Below, in pieces: positions 9,573-20,142 of a stretch of DNA of 64,000 bases. The stretch lies in assembly GCA_010157825.1 (NCBI GenBank), contig VFSE01000199.1:620001-684000 (forward strand), given 5' to 3'. The notes beneath the pieces were generated by a model. The model was not told the DNA's origin. It searched no databases and saw nothing but the letters and a program-made list of their open reading frames with translations. The position numbers and the translations under genes are program-made. The number at the start of each line of letters is the position of its first letter. Position 1 is the stretch's first letter. The DNA is from Vickermania ingenoplastis. Its lineage: Eukaryota; Euglenozoa; Kinetoplastea; Trypanosomatida; Trypanosomatidae.

Positions 9573-11075
9573 ATGAGTTTGAAGTGGGTTCAGCGGCCCG
9601 TGGATACACCGTACGGCACCATCCCTACCCTGCACCGTGCCGTGGTGCACGACGCGCCAGGGGTCGAGGAGGAAGACATCGAGGCGTCGGTACTGCACGA
9701 CGCCGCCAGGAAGGGGTCTGACAGAGAATCCATCGAAGCAGACGAGGAGGCGGAGGAGCTGGAGATCGAGCTGGAGCGCTCCGCAGATCTTCTCGGCTCC
9801 GTATTGTGGAACAGCAACTCGACGGCTCTCTACTACCTGCATGAGCACATCTTTCACCTCCCGCTAGCCCCCGTCTCTCCGCCCGGAGGACGGGAATCGT
9901 CTTCGCCGTCGTCGTCTTCGTGTGTGTGGCGCTACACCGGTGATGCCGCCCCGCTGCGTCGTGTGCGTGTGGTGGAGCTCGGTGCGGGCGTGGGCGTTCT
10001 CGGTATCGCTCTCGCCATGGCGGGCGCCAGTGTCGTCATCTCTGATATTCCAGAGCTGCTCCCCCTCATGGAGAAGAACCTGGAGCGAAATCGAACGGCG
10101 ATCCGCCGCGCCAGCAACGGGGTGGGGAAGTGTGCGGCGGTGGGTTGGAAATGGGGGCCCAGCGTCTCCATGAACCTCAAGAAGATCCTGCAGCGCAGCG
10201 GTAGTAGTCCTAACAATAGTGGCGGGGTGGCCCTGGTGAACCGCATTCTGCAGTCCGCCATCCGCACGCCATCCGAACCATGGGCAGAGACGCAGCGTCT
10301 GTTGCTCATTCCACAGCACAACGAAACGACGGGCAGCAAGAAGAAGAACAGCCGAATGGAGAAGGGGGAGGCGATGGCTGGGGATGTGGCGGTGGACTAT
10401 ATTGTCATGTGTGATGCCTTGTATGGGAATCCAAAGGACTGGCCCGCACTGCTCTTTACGCTCTCTGAAATGCTGCTGCACAGCCTGCAGACGTCATCAT
10501 CTTCCTCCGCCCCTGCTGTAATTTTGAATTTCTGCGAGCAGCGTGTGCAGAAGGTGGAAGGGGCCTTTCTGGAGCTCCTCGAGGCGGAAAACGTGAAGCC
10601 GATGTGGGGGAAAGAAGACGAAGAGGCGACGGCGCAAATGACAAAAGCAGCGCGCGACGCGTTCCACACAGAAGAAGAGGAGTGGCAGCGGCTACTGGAG
10701 GCCATTGAACAATCGCAGCCAGCAGAGCCCCGCCGTAACAACAACAAGCAGCAGCAGCAGCAGCAGATACGCGCAGCGGTATCGGTTGGGTCTTCTTCTC
10801 CCTCGCTGCTCACGGAAGCCCCGCGAATTCTCCTCAACCGCCTGCTGCGACAGATGCGGGGGCCGTACGTGTGGGCATATGAGTGCGAGATGCTGCAGCC
10901 GGCGAACGCCGCCGCCGCCTCAGGCGCTGCGCCGCCGCCCCGGTATTTGAGTGATCTTCAAATGCCTATCTGCGTCACCCGCATCACGTGGAGGAAGAGG
11001 GGCAGCGGCACTGTCCGTGGTGAAGATGGAAGCCCGCAGCAAACAGCACACCGCAAGCGCTCCCGCTCTGCATGA
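9573..11075 (+). CDS. METTL21-type (Methyltransf_16) SAM-dependent protein lysine methyltransferase
   Basis: A 500-residue protein, starting at the ATG for MSLKWVQRPVDTPYG. An upstream in-frame ATG (9516) would add a 19-residue leader that lacks coding character. Features of the seven-beta-strand lysine methyltransferases are a Trp near the start of the fold (SVLWNSNSTALYYLHEH), SAM motif I VVELGAGVGVLGIALAMAG (about 132), the acidic post-I loop SDIPELLPLMEKNLERN, and the catalytic-side motif DYIVMCDALYGNPKDWPALL (about 274), which replaces the more usual D-x-x-Y. A later strand, ILNFCEQRV, is followed by a Glu-rich insertion, a short poly-Gln (about 393), and YVWAYECEM. Such enzymes methylate lysines of chaperones or translation factors; the substrate here is unknown. 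It is longer than the typical 220-300 residues because of low-complexity inserts. Confidence 0.78.
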   Translation: MSLKWVQRPVDTPYGTIPTLHRAVVHDAPGVEEEDIEASVLHDAARKGSDRESIEADEEAEELEIELERSADLLGSVLWNSNSTALYYLHEHIFHLPLAPVSPPGGRESSSPSSSSCVWRYTGDAAPLRRVRVVELGAGVGVLGIALAMAGASVVISDIPELLPLMEKNLERNRTAIRRASNGVGKCAAVGWKWGPSVSMNLKKILQRSGSSPNNSGGVALVNRILQSAIRTPSEPWAETQRLLLIPQHNETTGSKKKNSRMEKGEAMAGDVAVDYIVMCDALYGNPKDWPALLFTLSEMLLHSLQTSSSSSAPAVILNFCEQRVQKVEGAFLELLEAENVKPMWGKEDEEATAQMTKAARDAFHTEEEEWQRLLEAIEQSQPAEPRRNNNKQQQQQQIRAAVSVGSSSPSLLTEAPRILLNRLLRQMRGPYVWAYECEMLQPANAAAASGAAPPPRYLSDLQMPICVTRITWRKRGSGTVRGEDGSPQQTAHRKRSRSA

Positions 11076-11214
11076 GGCGCATTTCCTCCAGAATATGCGA
11101 GTGAGTACATCCGGAGGATCCTTGATGTTTCATTTGCTGCGGAGATGCCCTCAAAGGATCTTCTTTACAATAATAAAAATATTCAATTTCTAATCGAATC
11201 GTCGTGGATAACTC

Positions 11215-11371
11215 ACTGTGCAAAAGACACGGACCTCAACGGGAAAATTAGTTATTTTTATTATTATTATTTTTTTTTTTTAACTCTTAGCTAACGATTG
11301 AAGAACAGTAAAGGAAGACAAAAAAAGAACTAATTTTCGTCGCCCCCTGATGTCCGTGTCTTTTGCACAGT
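11215..11371. repeat. 20-bp perfect inverted repeat flanking a 117-base AT-rich loop
   Basis: The left arm at 11215-11234 (ACTGTGCAAAAGACACGGAC) is the exact reverse complement of 11352-11371. It begins 140 bases downstream of the methyltransferase stop, probably in its 3'UTR. The loop is T-rich and contains (TTA)n. It could form a hairpin in RNA, or be the footprint of a small element. Confidence 0.85.
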
Positions 11372-12540
11372 AAGAGTAAGGCCCGCAGTGCTGCTGCGGT
11401 GTGTGTAGCTACCGCTGAGGGGAGGTAAGGAAGGAAAATATCGACTCCGGCCTTCCTTCATTCGCTCCGCCTTTTTTGTGATGTCACTCGCTCCTTTCTC
11501 TCTCTTTCTCTCTCTATCTATCTATCTATCTATCTCTCTTTGTATGTCTTTTGTTTCGTTTTGTTTTTTTTTTGCGTGTCATCAGTAGGGGAAGTGTTGC
11601 TGACTTCTTTTTATTATTATTGGAGAAGATTATTATATATTATATATTTTATATTACATTATATTATATTATATTATTATTTCTTCTTCTCTGATTGGTG
11701 TGAGTGTTGTTCTGCTGCGATTGATCTTGTTGTTTTGTTTTGTTTTTGCTTTCGTTTGTTTTACATTACATTGTTGTTGTTGTTTATTTAATTTTTTTCT
11801 TAGTTTTGTTGTTGTTGTTGTTGTTTTTTCGGCTCCAAGCTTCGCTTGGCGGTAGCAGTTCTGTTGTCTCCTTGCTCAACGTTGGTCGCTTCCCTTCCCT
11901 GCACTCACTGGTCTTCTCGCCCCACGCGAGAGTGAAGTAGTGGGTGGGTCGCCGACAACGAAGTCTGTTTGAACACTAGTGCAGGAGCCGCACATAGTCC
12001 ACAGAAGAATCGTAGAGAACGTGGGACTCCACCACTAGAGCAATAAGAAAAAATAGGTGCGGCGTTTGCTTCGATATTTACTTCAATCTCATCACTATAT
12101 TGTAATTATATTCATAAAACACGTAACACAAGTAGTCGAGATCTTTATTGACGTCCTCGAGAACTGAATACTCTTTTATTCTGGAGTTATAAAAGTCATA
12201 GAACGCCGCACACAAACGAAAAGACGCTTCACCAAGAGGAGACACGGCTGGCGATCCCATCCCATCCCGCAGTTGGACCGGAGACGCACACACACAAAAA
12301 AAAAAGAAAGAAAAAAGAAGAGCTTCTGAAAAGAAAAAGGAAAAAAAAAAAGGACACCATTAAACCATTGAAGAGGAGGTGGTGCCAGAGAAGAGGGAAC
12401 CCCGAAACGAGACGAAACAAAGGAAAAGGAATTAAACAAAATACCTCTTCACATCCAAAAGAAAAAAAAGAAAGATATACAGTAAGAGAGATTAGAGGAT
12501 TTATTTATTGAATTATTTTCTCATTAATAGTTCTTTACTA

Positions 12541-12570
12541 TTTTTTTTTATTTTTTTTTTTTTTTTGTAG
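12541..12570 (+). promoter_or_regulatory. Strong putative trans-splice acceptor
   Basis: An almost pure T tract is followed by GTAG, with AG at 12569-12570, only 13 bases before the ATG at 12584. This supports 12584 as the true start of the following gene rather than a GTG further down. Confidence 0.6.
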
Positions 12571-12583
12571 CTCGTCGCTGGTC

Positions 12584-15500
12584 ATGGAAGGAGACCCCTC
12601 GACGCACTGTGGCGAGACCAGCCCTTCAGCACGCCACGAACGTCCGCCTCTCGCCACAGGCGTCGAGGAGGACGACGGCCCCACCGCCGGGCCCTCGACG
12701 CTCCCCACCACGCCCCCCCCGTCTACAACATCTCTGTTGCAAGGGGCAGCCGGCGCCAGCAGCACCACTGGGCCGGCGGCTAGTGGCAGCGGTGGCCTTC
12801 TCCACTCCCCTGCGTTCGTAGGGGGCCCGTCCACCATCGCAGTGCCGCCGCCCCCCCGTGGTGCGTGACCCGCTCGCGATCTCCGCTGAGGTCGAGCAGC
12901 AGCAGGACGCCGGCAATGAAGTTCTGCGCGGCCGCGCTGAGAAGGAGGAGGATAAGGGAATTCTGGTGCCGCCTGACGCGCCACCAGCGGCATCGCTCAT
13001 CGCTCGCACACCCCTGACGCCTCCGTCTCCTGGAAGCACGTACTCGCCGAACAGCGCCAACCTACACATGCATCTGCAGACCCGCAGCCCACCGCCCCCC
13101 TCGGACGCGGTGCCCCTTCCCCTCGTCCACCGCGACATCTCGCCCCCGTCCACCTCCATCTTTCCATTGCACCTCCCCCACAGCCTCCACTCGACCTCCC
13201 CGCACAGCCCCGGCGCTAGCAGCATCGCTACAACATCGACGAACGACGCGGCCAGCCCGAGCCGCGCCATTGGCAAAACGATCGAGGGCAACGGGCGCTC
13301 CATCGTCGAGGCCGCCGGTGGCGCGACGGCGCCACCGCCGCTCCCCACCCCAACCCGGGAGGACGGCGGGCCCGTCTCCCGCGACTCCAGCGCTCGCGGC
13401 ACGTCGTTCCCGTCGCCCGGCACCGACGACGTCCCGGCAGTGCCGCCGTCGCCGCTCTCGCCCCACTCAAAGGACCTCTTCCACTCGCCCACCCGCTATC
13501 GTCACGGGGTCGTGCGCGGCGGCCGCCGCAACAGTAGCCCCGTCCACTGCCGCCCCACCCACTCGAAGCCCGCGACACCGCTAATGGGAACAACTCTCTC
13601 GCCGCACAACGGTGCGTCGGCGGTGAACAGCAGCCGGCTCGAGGCTGGCGGGGCCACCAACCCCCGCAGTTTCCACGCGGTGGAGGGCAGCAGCGCCGAC
13701 GCCTCTTCGGCATCGGCCGCCCCGTCGGGTGCCGCACCCGCCGCGGGGTCCCCTGCTGCTGCTGCTGGTGGTGGTGGTGGTGGTGGTGGTGGTGGTGGCC
13801 CGCTCCCTCCGGCGGCACTTCCTTGGTACCAGAATTACTACTGCCTCGCGTGCCACACCGCCGGGCTGACGCTGCTCGACTTCCTCACGGGCGCCCACGT
13901 GCACCACCAAGGTCTTTCCCTCGAGGAGGCGCTCATCTTCACCCCGTCCGTCCTCCTGCAGGAGCTCCACTACGCCACGCAGGCGTATTACCAAAACTAT
14001 CAGCACCAGCTCCACCTCAGCGCCAGCCGAAGGGCAGCGTCGATGCGGCCGCATGCTGCTGCTTCCTATCGATCGCCGCATCTCCACGCCCATCGCCCGC
14101 GCCACGGCAGCCCGTACAGCAGCAGCAGCGGCGGCCTGCCAACGGGCGTCCCCACGGCTTGCGGCCCCACTGAGGATCCAGGCGCGGAGGATGACGAGGA
14201 CGACTTCCGTGCAGCCGCCCTGGCGGAGGAGCAGCTCGAGCTGCAGCGCCGGCAACGCACGGGCTGGTGGGGCAGCGCAAGCCACACCACCGCCCCCCCA
14301 GAGGTGGGTGAGGCCGAAGGCGGCATCGATCAGCGCAGCGAAACAACGCCCCCCACCTCCAGTGGTGGTCGAGGCCCCCCGCCCCGGCGCGGCAGCCATG
14401 CGCCGCCCAACGGCTCCTGTCACGGAAGCAGCACGACGGCGAGCTCTACGGCGCTCCCACACCTCCCGCCACCACCACCACCACAAGCGGCCGCCGACCC
14501 GGCCCTCTCGCCGCCAGAGCGCCGTCGGCCGAGCTTCACCGACCCCGAGAGCCTGCACCAGACCCAGGTGTACAACGCCACGCCATCCAACTCGATCACC
14601 AGCGGCGCCGGCCTTGCGCGGCAACGGCCGTCGAGCGACGGCTCCTCCCGTCCCCCGCAGCGCCGCCGCCGGGGGACGGGCGGCCACCGCCCCGGCTCCC
14701 CGTGCACCAGTGGCGAAGGGTGGTGCAACAGCCTGCCCCAGCAGCGGGAGGTACTGCACTCCGAGCTGCAACAGCTGTGGGGCTGGAAGGCGGAGATTGA
14801 ACATCAAATACGCGACAAACAGCAGCGCCTCTCTGCCCTGCGAGACCTGGAGCGGCGGCAGCGGAGCCGCGCCAAGTACATTCGCCTGCAGCGTCGGGAG
14901 GCCTTCGCGGATCTCCTGCACCAGCTACAGAGCGCCGCCGAGGGCCTGCAGAAACTGGTGGAGGAGAAGCATGCGAGGCGGCAGCAGCAGACGGCGACGG
15001 AGCAGGAGGTGCGCCGCAGTACGGGGAGCGTCGCCTCCAACGGAGGAATGTTCTCTCTCAGCCCAGCGACCAGCGCACGCCGCGGCAACATCACGTCTGC
15101 TGCGTCTGCCTCACCGAACACAACGCCCCCACCATTGGGGTCGCGTTTCGCTCCCCCCAACCCCACCTCCACCTCCTCCGCCGCCGCCAACACGCTCGGC
15201 CACGTGCCGTCCAACTCCTCCATCGATCACGCCACCTTCCATGAGCACATTCGGCAGCAGTGGAACAGTCAGGAGGAGCTCGAGCGGCTGCAGAAGCTTC
15301 TTGAGCAGCAGCTCCGTGCCATGGCGCAGCAGGCGGAGGAGGAGGCGGCCGAAGAGGCGGCCGAGGCAGCGCTACGGCGCCGCGAGGAGGCGGAAGATGC
15401 GGAGTGGCTCGTGGGGTGGGGAGAGGAGGAGCAGGACGACGACGACGACGACGGTGCCACACGGCTCGATGCCAGTGCCATCCAGAACCACACAGGAGGG

Positions 15501-18017
15501 CGGAGCGGTGCACGCCGTTCCCGCGCCCCCTTTTCCACTGCGGCCCCGCTGCCCCCCTCCGCCAACACCGCAGGAAGGACGACGTCGACGGAGGGCGAGA
15601 AGCGGGGTCATGACGCCGACGAGACCAAAGAAGAAGGAAATGACTTTCCACAGCCGCCGTCGTCCTCGGCCTCCACCGACACCCACCCGCACCAACCAGA
15701 GCCGCTCACCAACCCGCAGCCTGACGCGGCGGTGGCGGTGGAAAAGGAAAAGGCGGCAAGTTCAACGCCCCAGCACCACCCAGACGGCGGGGCGGCGCCG
15801 CTCTTATCCCCGCCGCGATCGCGTCCCGCTGGCGGCAGCCCCGCCAACACGACGCAACCATCTCTCGATCACGCAGCGGCGGCGGGTTTCAATGGTCCGA
15901 CCCTCGCACGGCTCAACTCCGCGGCCCGCCTCGTCTCCCCCACCATAGGGTTACGGTCCCCTCGCGGCAGCAGCAGCGGCAGCGGCGCCTTTTCTGCTTC
16001 CCATCGGCATCACCATCATCATCATACCCAGCACCACAGCACCGAGGCGGCGGCGGCGGCCTACGCCGTCCCACCGCTGCACCTTTTACAGACCGGCGAA
16101 GGGGGGGAGGGCTGCCCGCTGTCCCCGGCGCACCAGCTCACCTCCCCAGTGCCTCGTGGGCGGGAGAACGACGATACGTCGGTGGGCGTCTCCGCCCGCG
16201 GCAGCCAGCGCCGCAGCGGGCAAGGCCCGGCGTACTGGAATGAGCCGGAGCCGCACGAGACGCCAACCCAGCGCACCCCGCACAAGTCGCGGTCCGGCGG
16301 CTCCGCTGTGGCGAGCGCCAGCACCAGCGGCGCCGTCGGAGGGGCGCAGGATGCGCCCGCGAAGACCGCGACGCCCAGCCGTGCGCTCCGGCGCCAGCGC
16401 CTCCTCGCCATGGCGGAGGAGGACGCACGACAGCTGGAGGACGAGGTCCAACAGCTCTGCGAGCTCAACGAGGCGCAGCGGCTACTGATGGAGCAGCAGG
16501 CGGAGCAGCTCGCCGCCGGGCCGCTCCCGGCAGCGCAGCTGCGGCCCCCGACGGGTACCACCCCTGGCAGCCGGCTGAACAGCCCGATAGGCAGTGCCGC
16601 GGCGTACGCGCGGTCCCCTGGACAGCAGAACTTAATGATCAACAGCTGTCAGGCAGCGGTACGCCGACGGCGGGCGGCGGCAGTTGCCGCGGCCGTCGCC
16701 GCGGCGGCTCGATATCCAGCGGCGGCGGCTCAGATTTCTCCGCGGCGGGTGTCGAGTTCCACCACCTCCGGCGTCGCCTCCCCTGCCGCCACGGTGGACG
16801 GCAGCCGGGGGCGGTGGAAACTGCCCAAAAAGTACCTCAGGGCTCCGTCCTCCGCCTTTTCCTTCTCCCACTCCGCCAACGAGGGCAGCACCACCACAAG
16901 CGGCACCGGCAGCAGCAGCTATGCCAGCTGTTCCAGCGCATCGAGCTGCAGCAGCTCGTCGTCCTTTACTTCGAGGAGCAGCCGGGGCAGCCCGAGTGAC
17001 CTCATACGGGCCGACATGGACGCCGAGGAGGAGGTCGAGATCGACACCAAAACATCTACCGAGTTTTCCTCCCTCCTCCGTACGCCGCAGGTGCAGCAGG
17101 GCAGCGCCACCTTCGACAGCAGCAGCGGCCCCATCGAACCATCCCGTGCAGCGCCGGTGGCGCGGTCACGGCTCTCTGGCGTGTCTTCAGCGGGTGCAGG
17201 CGTGGCCGCCGCGCGCCACGACGATCACGAAGCAGAGGAGGAGGCGGAGGCCGGAGCGGACACTGGAGACGAGGGCGAGGGCGTTCCGGTGACGCCGAAG
17301 CGAATGGCGGTGTCGCGGACTCGCCGGGGGCTCTCTGCTGGGGGCGACGCCGACCAGCCGCGTGAGACGCACAAGTTGCGTCGGCGTCAAGCAGACGGCA
17401 AGCAGAATGGGATCGCCTCCGCCTCCGGTGCGGTCAAGCGCCAGAACATGGGCTTTCCGCTGCCCTCCTCCGCCTCGTCGTCGCTCTCCCGTGAGCGAAA
17501 GGCTGCCGCAGACGACACCCGCCACCGCCGGCACCACCGCAGCGGGGCAGCCAGTGAACCGCCGCCGGAGGAAGAGCATCACCATCGGCATCACCGTCGA
17601 CATCACCGGGAGTCGAATCCGGCGGTGGATCCGGCGGCAGTGGGGGCGGGGATGATGCGGCGGACCACATCGGGCCGCTACAGCCGATTTCGTGCTACCC
17701 CGGTGACGGGCACGACGACGGCGACCGCCTCCTCCGCTTCGTCGTACCACGCGCGCCAGCGCCGGCACCACGACCTGCCGCCCACCTCGGCCGCTGCAGC
17801 CTCAAGACCGGCCTCGGCCGTGGAGAGCGGTCGAATGGAACACCAAAGCCCCTCTGCCACCACGGATCGGCACGGGGGAGGTGCGGTTCGAAAAGCAGTT
17901 GAGAACATGAAGATGGTGGTGGTGCACACCATGGCGCAGCAGCAGCAGCAGGGCCCTACGGCGAGCGCCGGGGTCGACGTGGCACCGCCAGGAGGACCCA
18001 GCGAGATTGAAACCTGA
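12584..18017 (+). CDS. Very large low-complexity coiled-coil protein, frame break near the N-terminus
   Basis: The ATG at 12584 opens a 94-codon frame (MEGDPSTHCGETSPSARHER) that stops at 12866-12868. The adjoining frame is open from 12822 to 18017 (about 1720 codons) but has no early ATG. Both have the same Pro/Ser/Thr-rich style, and a C7 run at 12851-12857 lies in the overlap. Losing one C would fuse them, so I read one gene of about 1810 residues with a one-base disruption, sequencing error or programmed shift. Content in order: Pro/Ser/His-rich region; a Gly run (13766-13797); a more ordered segment PWYQNYYCLACHTAGLTLLD...LSLEEALIFTPSVLLQELHY (13822-13980); coiled coils at about 14745-15000 (LHSELQQLWGWKAEIEHQI), 15235-15400 (QEELERLQKLLEQQLRAMA) and 16385-16510; an Asp run; and His-rich patches (16005-16035 and 17570-17610). 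No known family recognised. A scaffold or cytoskeletal role is only a guess from the coiled coils. Confidence 0.65.
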
Positions 18018-18434
18018 GTGCAGGCGGGCACGGGGAAAGGGGCTGTGCGAAGACAAAAGAATAAGGAAGGCTCTGCAGGCGGGAGAGTGTTGTTCAAAAG
18101 AGAAGCGAAGAAAAAAAAAAATACGGAAAGAGAAAAGAGAGAGAGAGAGAGCCTATAGACAGCAGGGCCAGAGGTATATCCTCTTTGCTTTGTGAGGAGT
18201 GATGCGTGCGGCCGAATGGGAAAGGGTTGAGGGGATTCTCTTGTTGTGGTGGTTATGGATTTATTTTTTTTATTTCTATCAGCTGGTCTGGTTTTTCCCC
18301 TTTTTCTTTTCGTAAACGCACGTCTTTCATCTCCTTTTAACACACGAGAAAAATAAAATTAATCCTAAAAAACACATCAGAAAAGGAGTGGCAGTGGGGC
18401 GCGTGTGTGTGTGTGGACTTCTTCCGGATTCTAC
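18018..18434. other. Short intergenic spacer
   Basis: Purine-rich just after the stop, with (GA)n at about 18136-18152, then a T/C-rich tract (18255-18312) that probably supplies the acceptor for the next gene. No gene seen. Confidence 0.6.
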
Positions 18435-20123
18435 ATGCTTCGCCGCACACTGCTTCACCGAGATCCATCTGCGGCGGCATCCGTTGGGGCCGGCTGGATC
18501 TCGACGACGGTGGCGAATGCGCTGCTCTTTGCTCAGTACCGCCTTAATCTACTTCCCACGCCACCTCCCCTTCTCGCCGAGGGTGTGGCGGAGTCCGCTG
18601 TGCCTGCAGCCGCCGCCTCGGCCCTTTCCCCACCTCTTGGGCCAGCCACCGGGAGCGGCGGTCATATGCTGTGGAATCCGTACGTCAGCGATGCGCTCGC
18701 CACGGCCGCTGCAGACCCCTCCAGTGCCGCCTCGGCGGTGGTGCACGCGCTCGCAGCGGGGGGCAGCTCGCTCTTCTTTTACTATCCCTTCGCCGCTCTC
18801 GTCATCGCCGGGGCCCTTTTCCGGCTCGTCTGCACCATACCGCTGTCCCTGTACGGCGAAGGTGCGTTGCGACGGCTGAAACTCGCCCGGCCGCAGCTCT
18901 GCGCGGCGCATGAGCAGTACGTGATCGTTGCGAGCCACCCCGATGCGATCGCCTGGGAGAGGCGTGTGGCGGCGCAGAAGCTCAAGAATGATCGCAAGCG
19001 CATTTTCACCCAGTATCAAACCAATAATCTGCTGGTCTACGCCCCGTTCCTCCTCGGCGGGCTCCTGAATGTTTGGTTCCTCTGGCTGAGCCCCGTTGTC
19101 GGGGGCCTACTCGGGCCCTTCCTGGTGCAGCATGGCCTCGGGCTCGGCACCACCACCACCACCACCGCCGCAGTCGCCGCCTCCTGCTGTCCGCCGTCGG
19201 CATCTCTGTTGCTGCTGCAGAGCGGCTACTGCCCCAGCCCTTTGGCCATCGAGGGCAGCAGCGGTCTGTTTCTCGACCCCACCCTCTCCGTCGCAGCCCT
19301 GTGGTCTTTCTTCAACACCAACGCTCACCTCGCTCTCCGCGGGGGCAACCTCGGACCCAAGGCGGAGCGGGTGCGACAGCGCGGCCTGCGCGCCAACCGT
19401 GCCTTGCTGCTGTACGCTGGGGCCGTCGGGGGCCTCGCCCTCACCCCTCTGTGGAGCGCGGCGGTGCTGGGATCGGGCCTTCACATCAGCCCCCTCATGG
19501 TGGTACTGCCGAGCTACGTGGCGCCGGCGTGGCTGGGGATGGCGGCAGTGACACAGCTGAAGACCCTCTTCGTGCGCTGGTACCACCGGGGCAAGAACAC
19601 GACCGCTGCGGAGCCCACCACTATCGAATCAAAAAAAGGTGCGACGGACGAGCAGACGGATGGGAGCTCCGCAGCAGCAGCAGCAGCAGCAGCACGTCAT
19701 CCACATCGCTCGACGGATGTCGACACCACGCAGAGCCACCCGCTCCGTCTTTCCTTCGTTGGCGAGGATGCGGATGAGCGACGGCACATGTGGGCCATTC
19801 AGCGCCAGCTGCTCGAGTACGAGTGCGATGTGCGGCTCTTTCGATTCTTCCGCCGGCTCTGGACGCCCGCAGAGGAACTGGAGGAGGAGGCGGCCAAACT
19901 GCGGCAGAAAGCAGCTGTCGCGCGAGAGCGGCGCTTGCAGCGACACTCTGGCAGGAGCCAAGGCGAACGCGATCCGTCCGCATCGCCTCATGCGTCTTCG
20001 GAGAGGGAAGAGGAAGAGGAGAGGGACGTGGCGATGGTGATGAAGGTACAGGACATGCGCAACGCCTTCTTTGCTAGCAAGCAGCGCGATGATGACGGAG
20101 GAGAAGGAGGAGCAGCGCGATGA
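18435..20123 (+). CDS. OXA1: Oxa1/YidC/Alb3-family membrane insertase, mitochondrial
   Basis: 562 residues from the ATG giving MLRRTLLHRDPSAAASVGAGW, an Arg-rich N-terminus of mitochondrial presequence type (an upstream in-frame ATG at 18405 adds ten residues). Conserved Oxa1-like core: a first membrane segment FFYYPFAALVIAGALFRLVC (about 112-132), continuing TIPLSLYGEGALRRLKLARPQL, which matches the family pattern of an Arg in the membrane helix, then P, then a positively charged helix ending in a Pro. Further hydrophobic segments lie at about 198-230 (LLVYAPFLLGGLLNVWFLWL), 320-350 and 352-380. The tail is long, charged and Lys/Arg/Glu-rich, like the matrix-facing ribosome-binding tail of Oxa1. 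Role: insertion of mitochondrially made proteins into the inner membrane. It could instead be the Cox18/Oxa2 paralogue. A 31-bp tandem duplication spans the stop codon (separate entry). Confidence 0.68.
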   Translation: MLRRTLLHRDPSAAASVGAGWISTTVANALLFAQYRLNLLPTPPPLLAEGVAESAVPAAAASALSPPLGPATGSGGHMLWNPYVSDALATAAADPSSAASAVVHALAAGGSSLFFYYPFAALVIAGALFRLVCTIPLSLYGEGALRRLKLARPQLCAAHEQYVIVASHPDAIAWERRVAAQKLKNDRKRIFTQYQTNNLLVYAPFLLGGLLNVWFLWLSPVVGGLLGPFLVQHGLGLGTTTTTTAAVAASCCPPSASLLLLQSGYCPSPLAIEGSSGLFLDPTLSVAALWSFFNTNAHLALRGGNLGPKAERVRQRGLRANRALLLYAGAVGGLALTPLWSAAVLGSGLHISPLMVVLPSYVAPAWLGMAAVTQLKTLFVRWYHRGKNTTAAEPTTIESKKGATDEQTDGSSAAAAAAAARHPHRSTDVDTTQSHPLRLSFVGEDADERRHMWAIQRQLLEYECDVRLFRFFRRLWTPAEELEEEAAKLRQKAAVARERRLQRHSGRSQGERDPSASPHASSEREEEEERDVAMVMKVQDMRNAFFASKQRDDDGGEGGAAR

Positions 20124-20142
20124 TGACGGAGGAGAAGGAGAA
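20081..20142 (+). repeat. 31-bp tandem duplication across the OXA1-like stop codon
   Basis: The unit starting GCAGCGCGATGATGACGG occurs at 20081 and again at 20112. Because 31 is not a multiple of three, the second copy is read in a new frame and gives the present end GGEGGAAR-stop. A single copy would run on to GGEGEEGRLDKPRRYGG and stop at a later TAG (about 20200). Confidence 0.85.

Larger units (their letters stand above)
11076..12583. other. Intergenic spacer with inverted repeat and simple repeats
   Basis: Contains a 20-bp perfect inverted repeat (listed separately), (CTAT)n at about 11512-11535, TA/ATT-rich DNA at 11630-11680, (GTT)n at about 11803-11825, and a long T tract just before the next gene. 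No gene supported. Confidence 0.65.

Noticed and set aside
12858-12860. GTG/TTG start codons at 12858, 40570, 47148, 52354 and 54242
   Set aside because: Non-ATG starts are not expected here; nearby ATGs fit acceptor tracts or family N-termini better.
13581-14921. Long minus-strand ORF (446 codons) and similar antisense ORFs opposite the coiled-coil, kinase and CDC5 genes
   Set aside because: They are GC-rich shadows of real + strand genes, Arg/Pro/Gly-rich and without domains.
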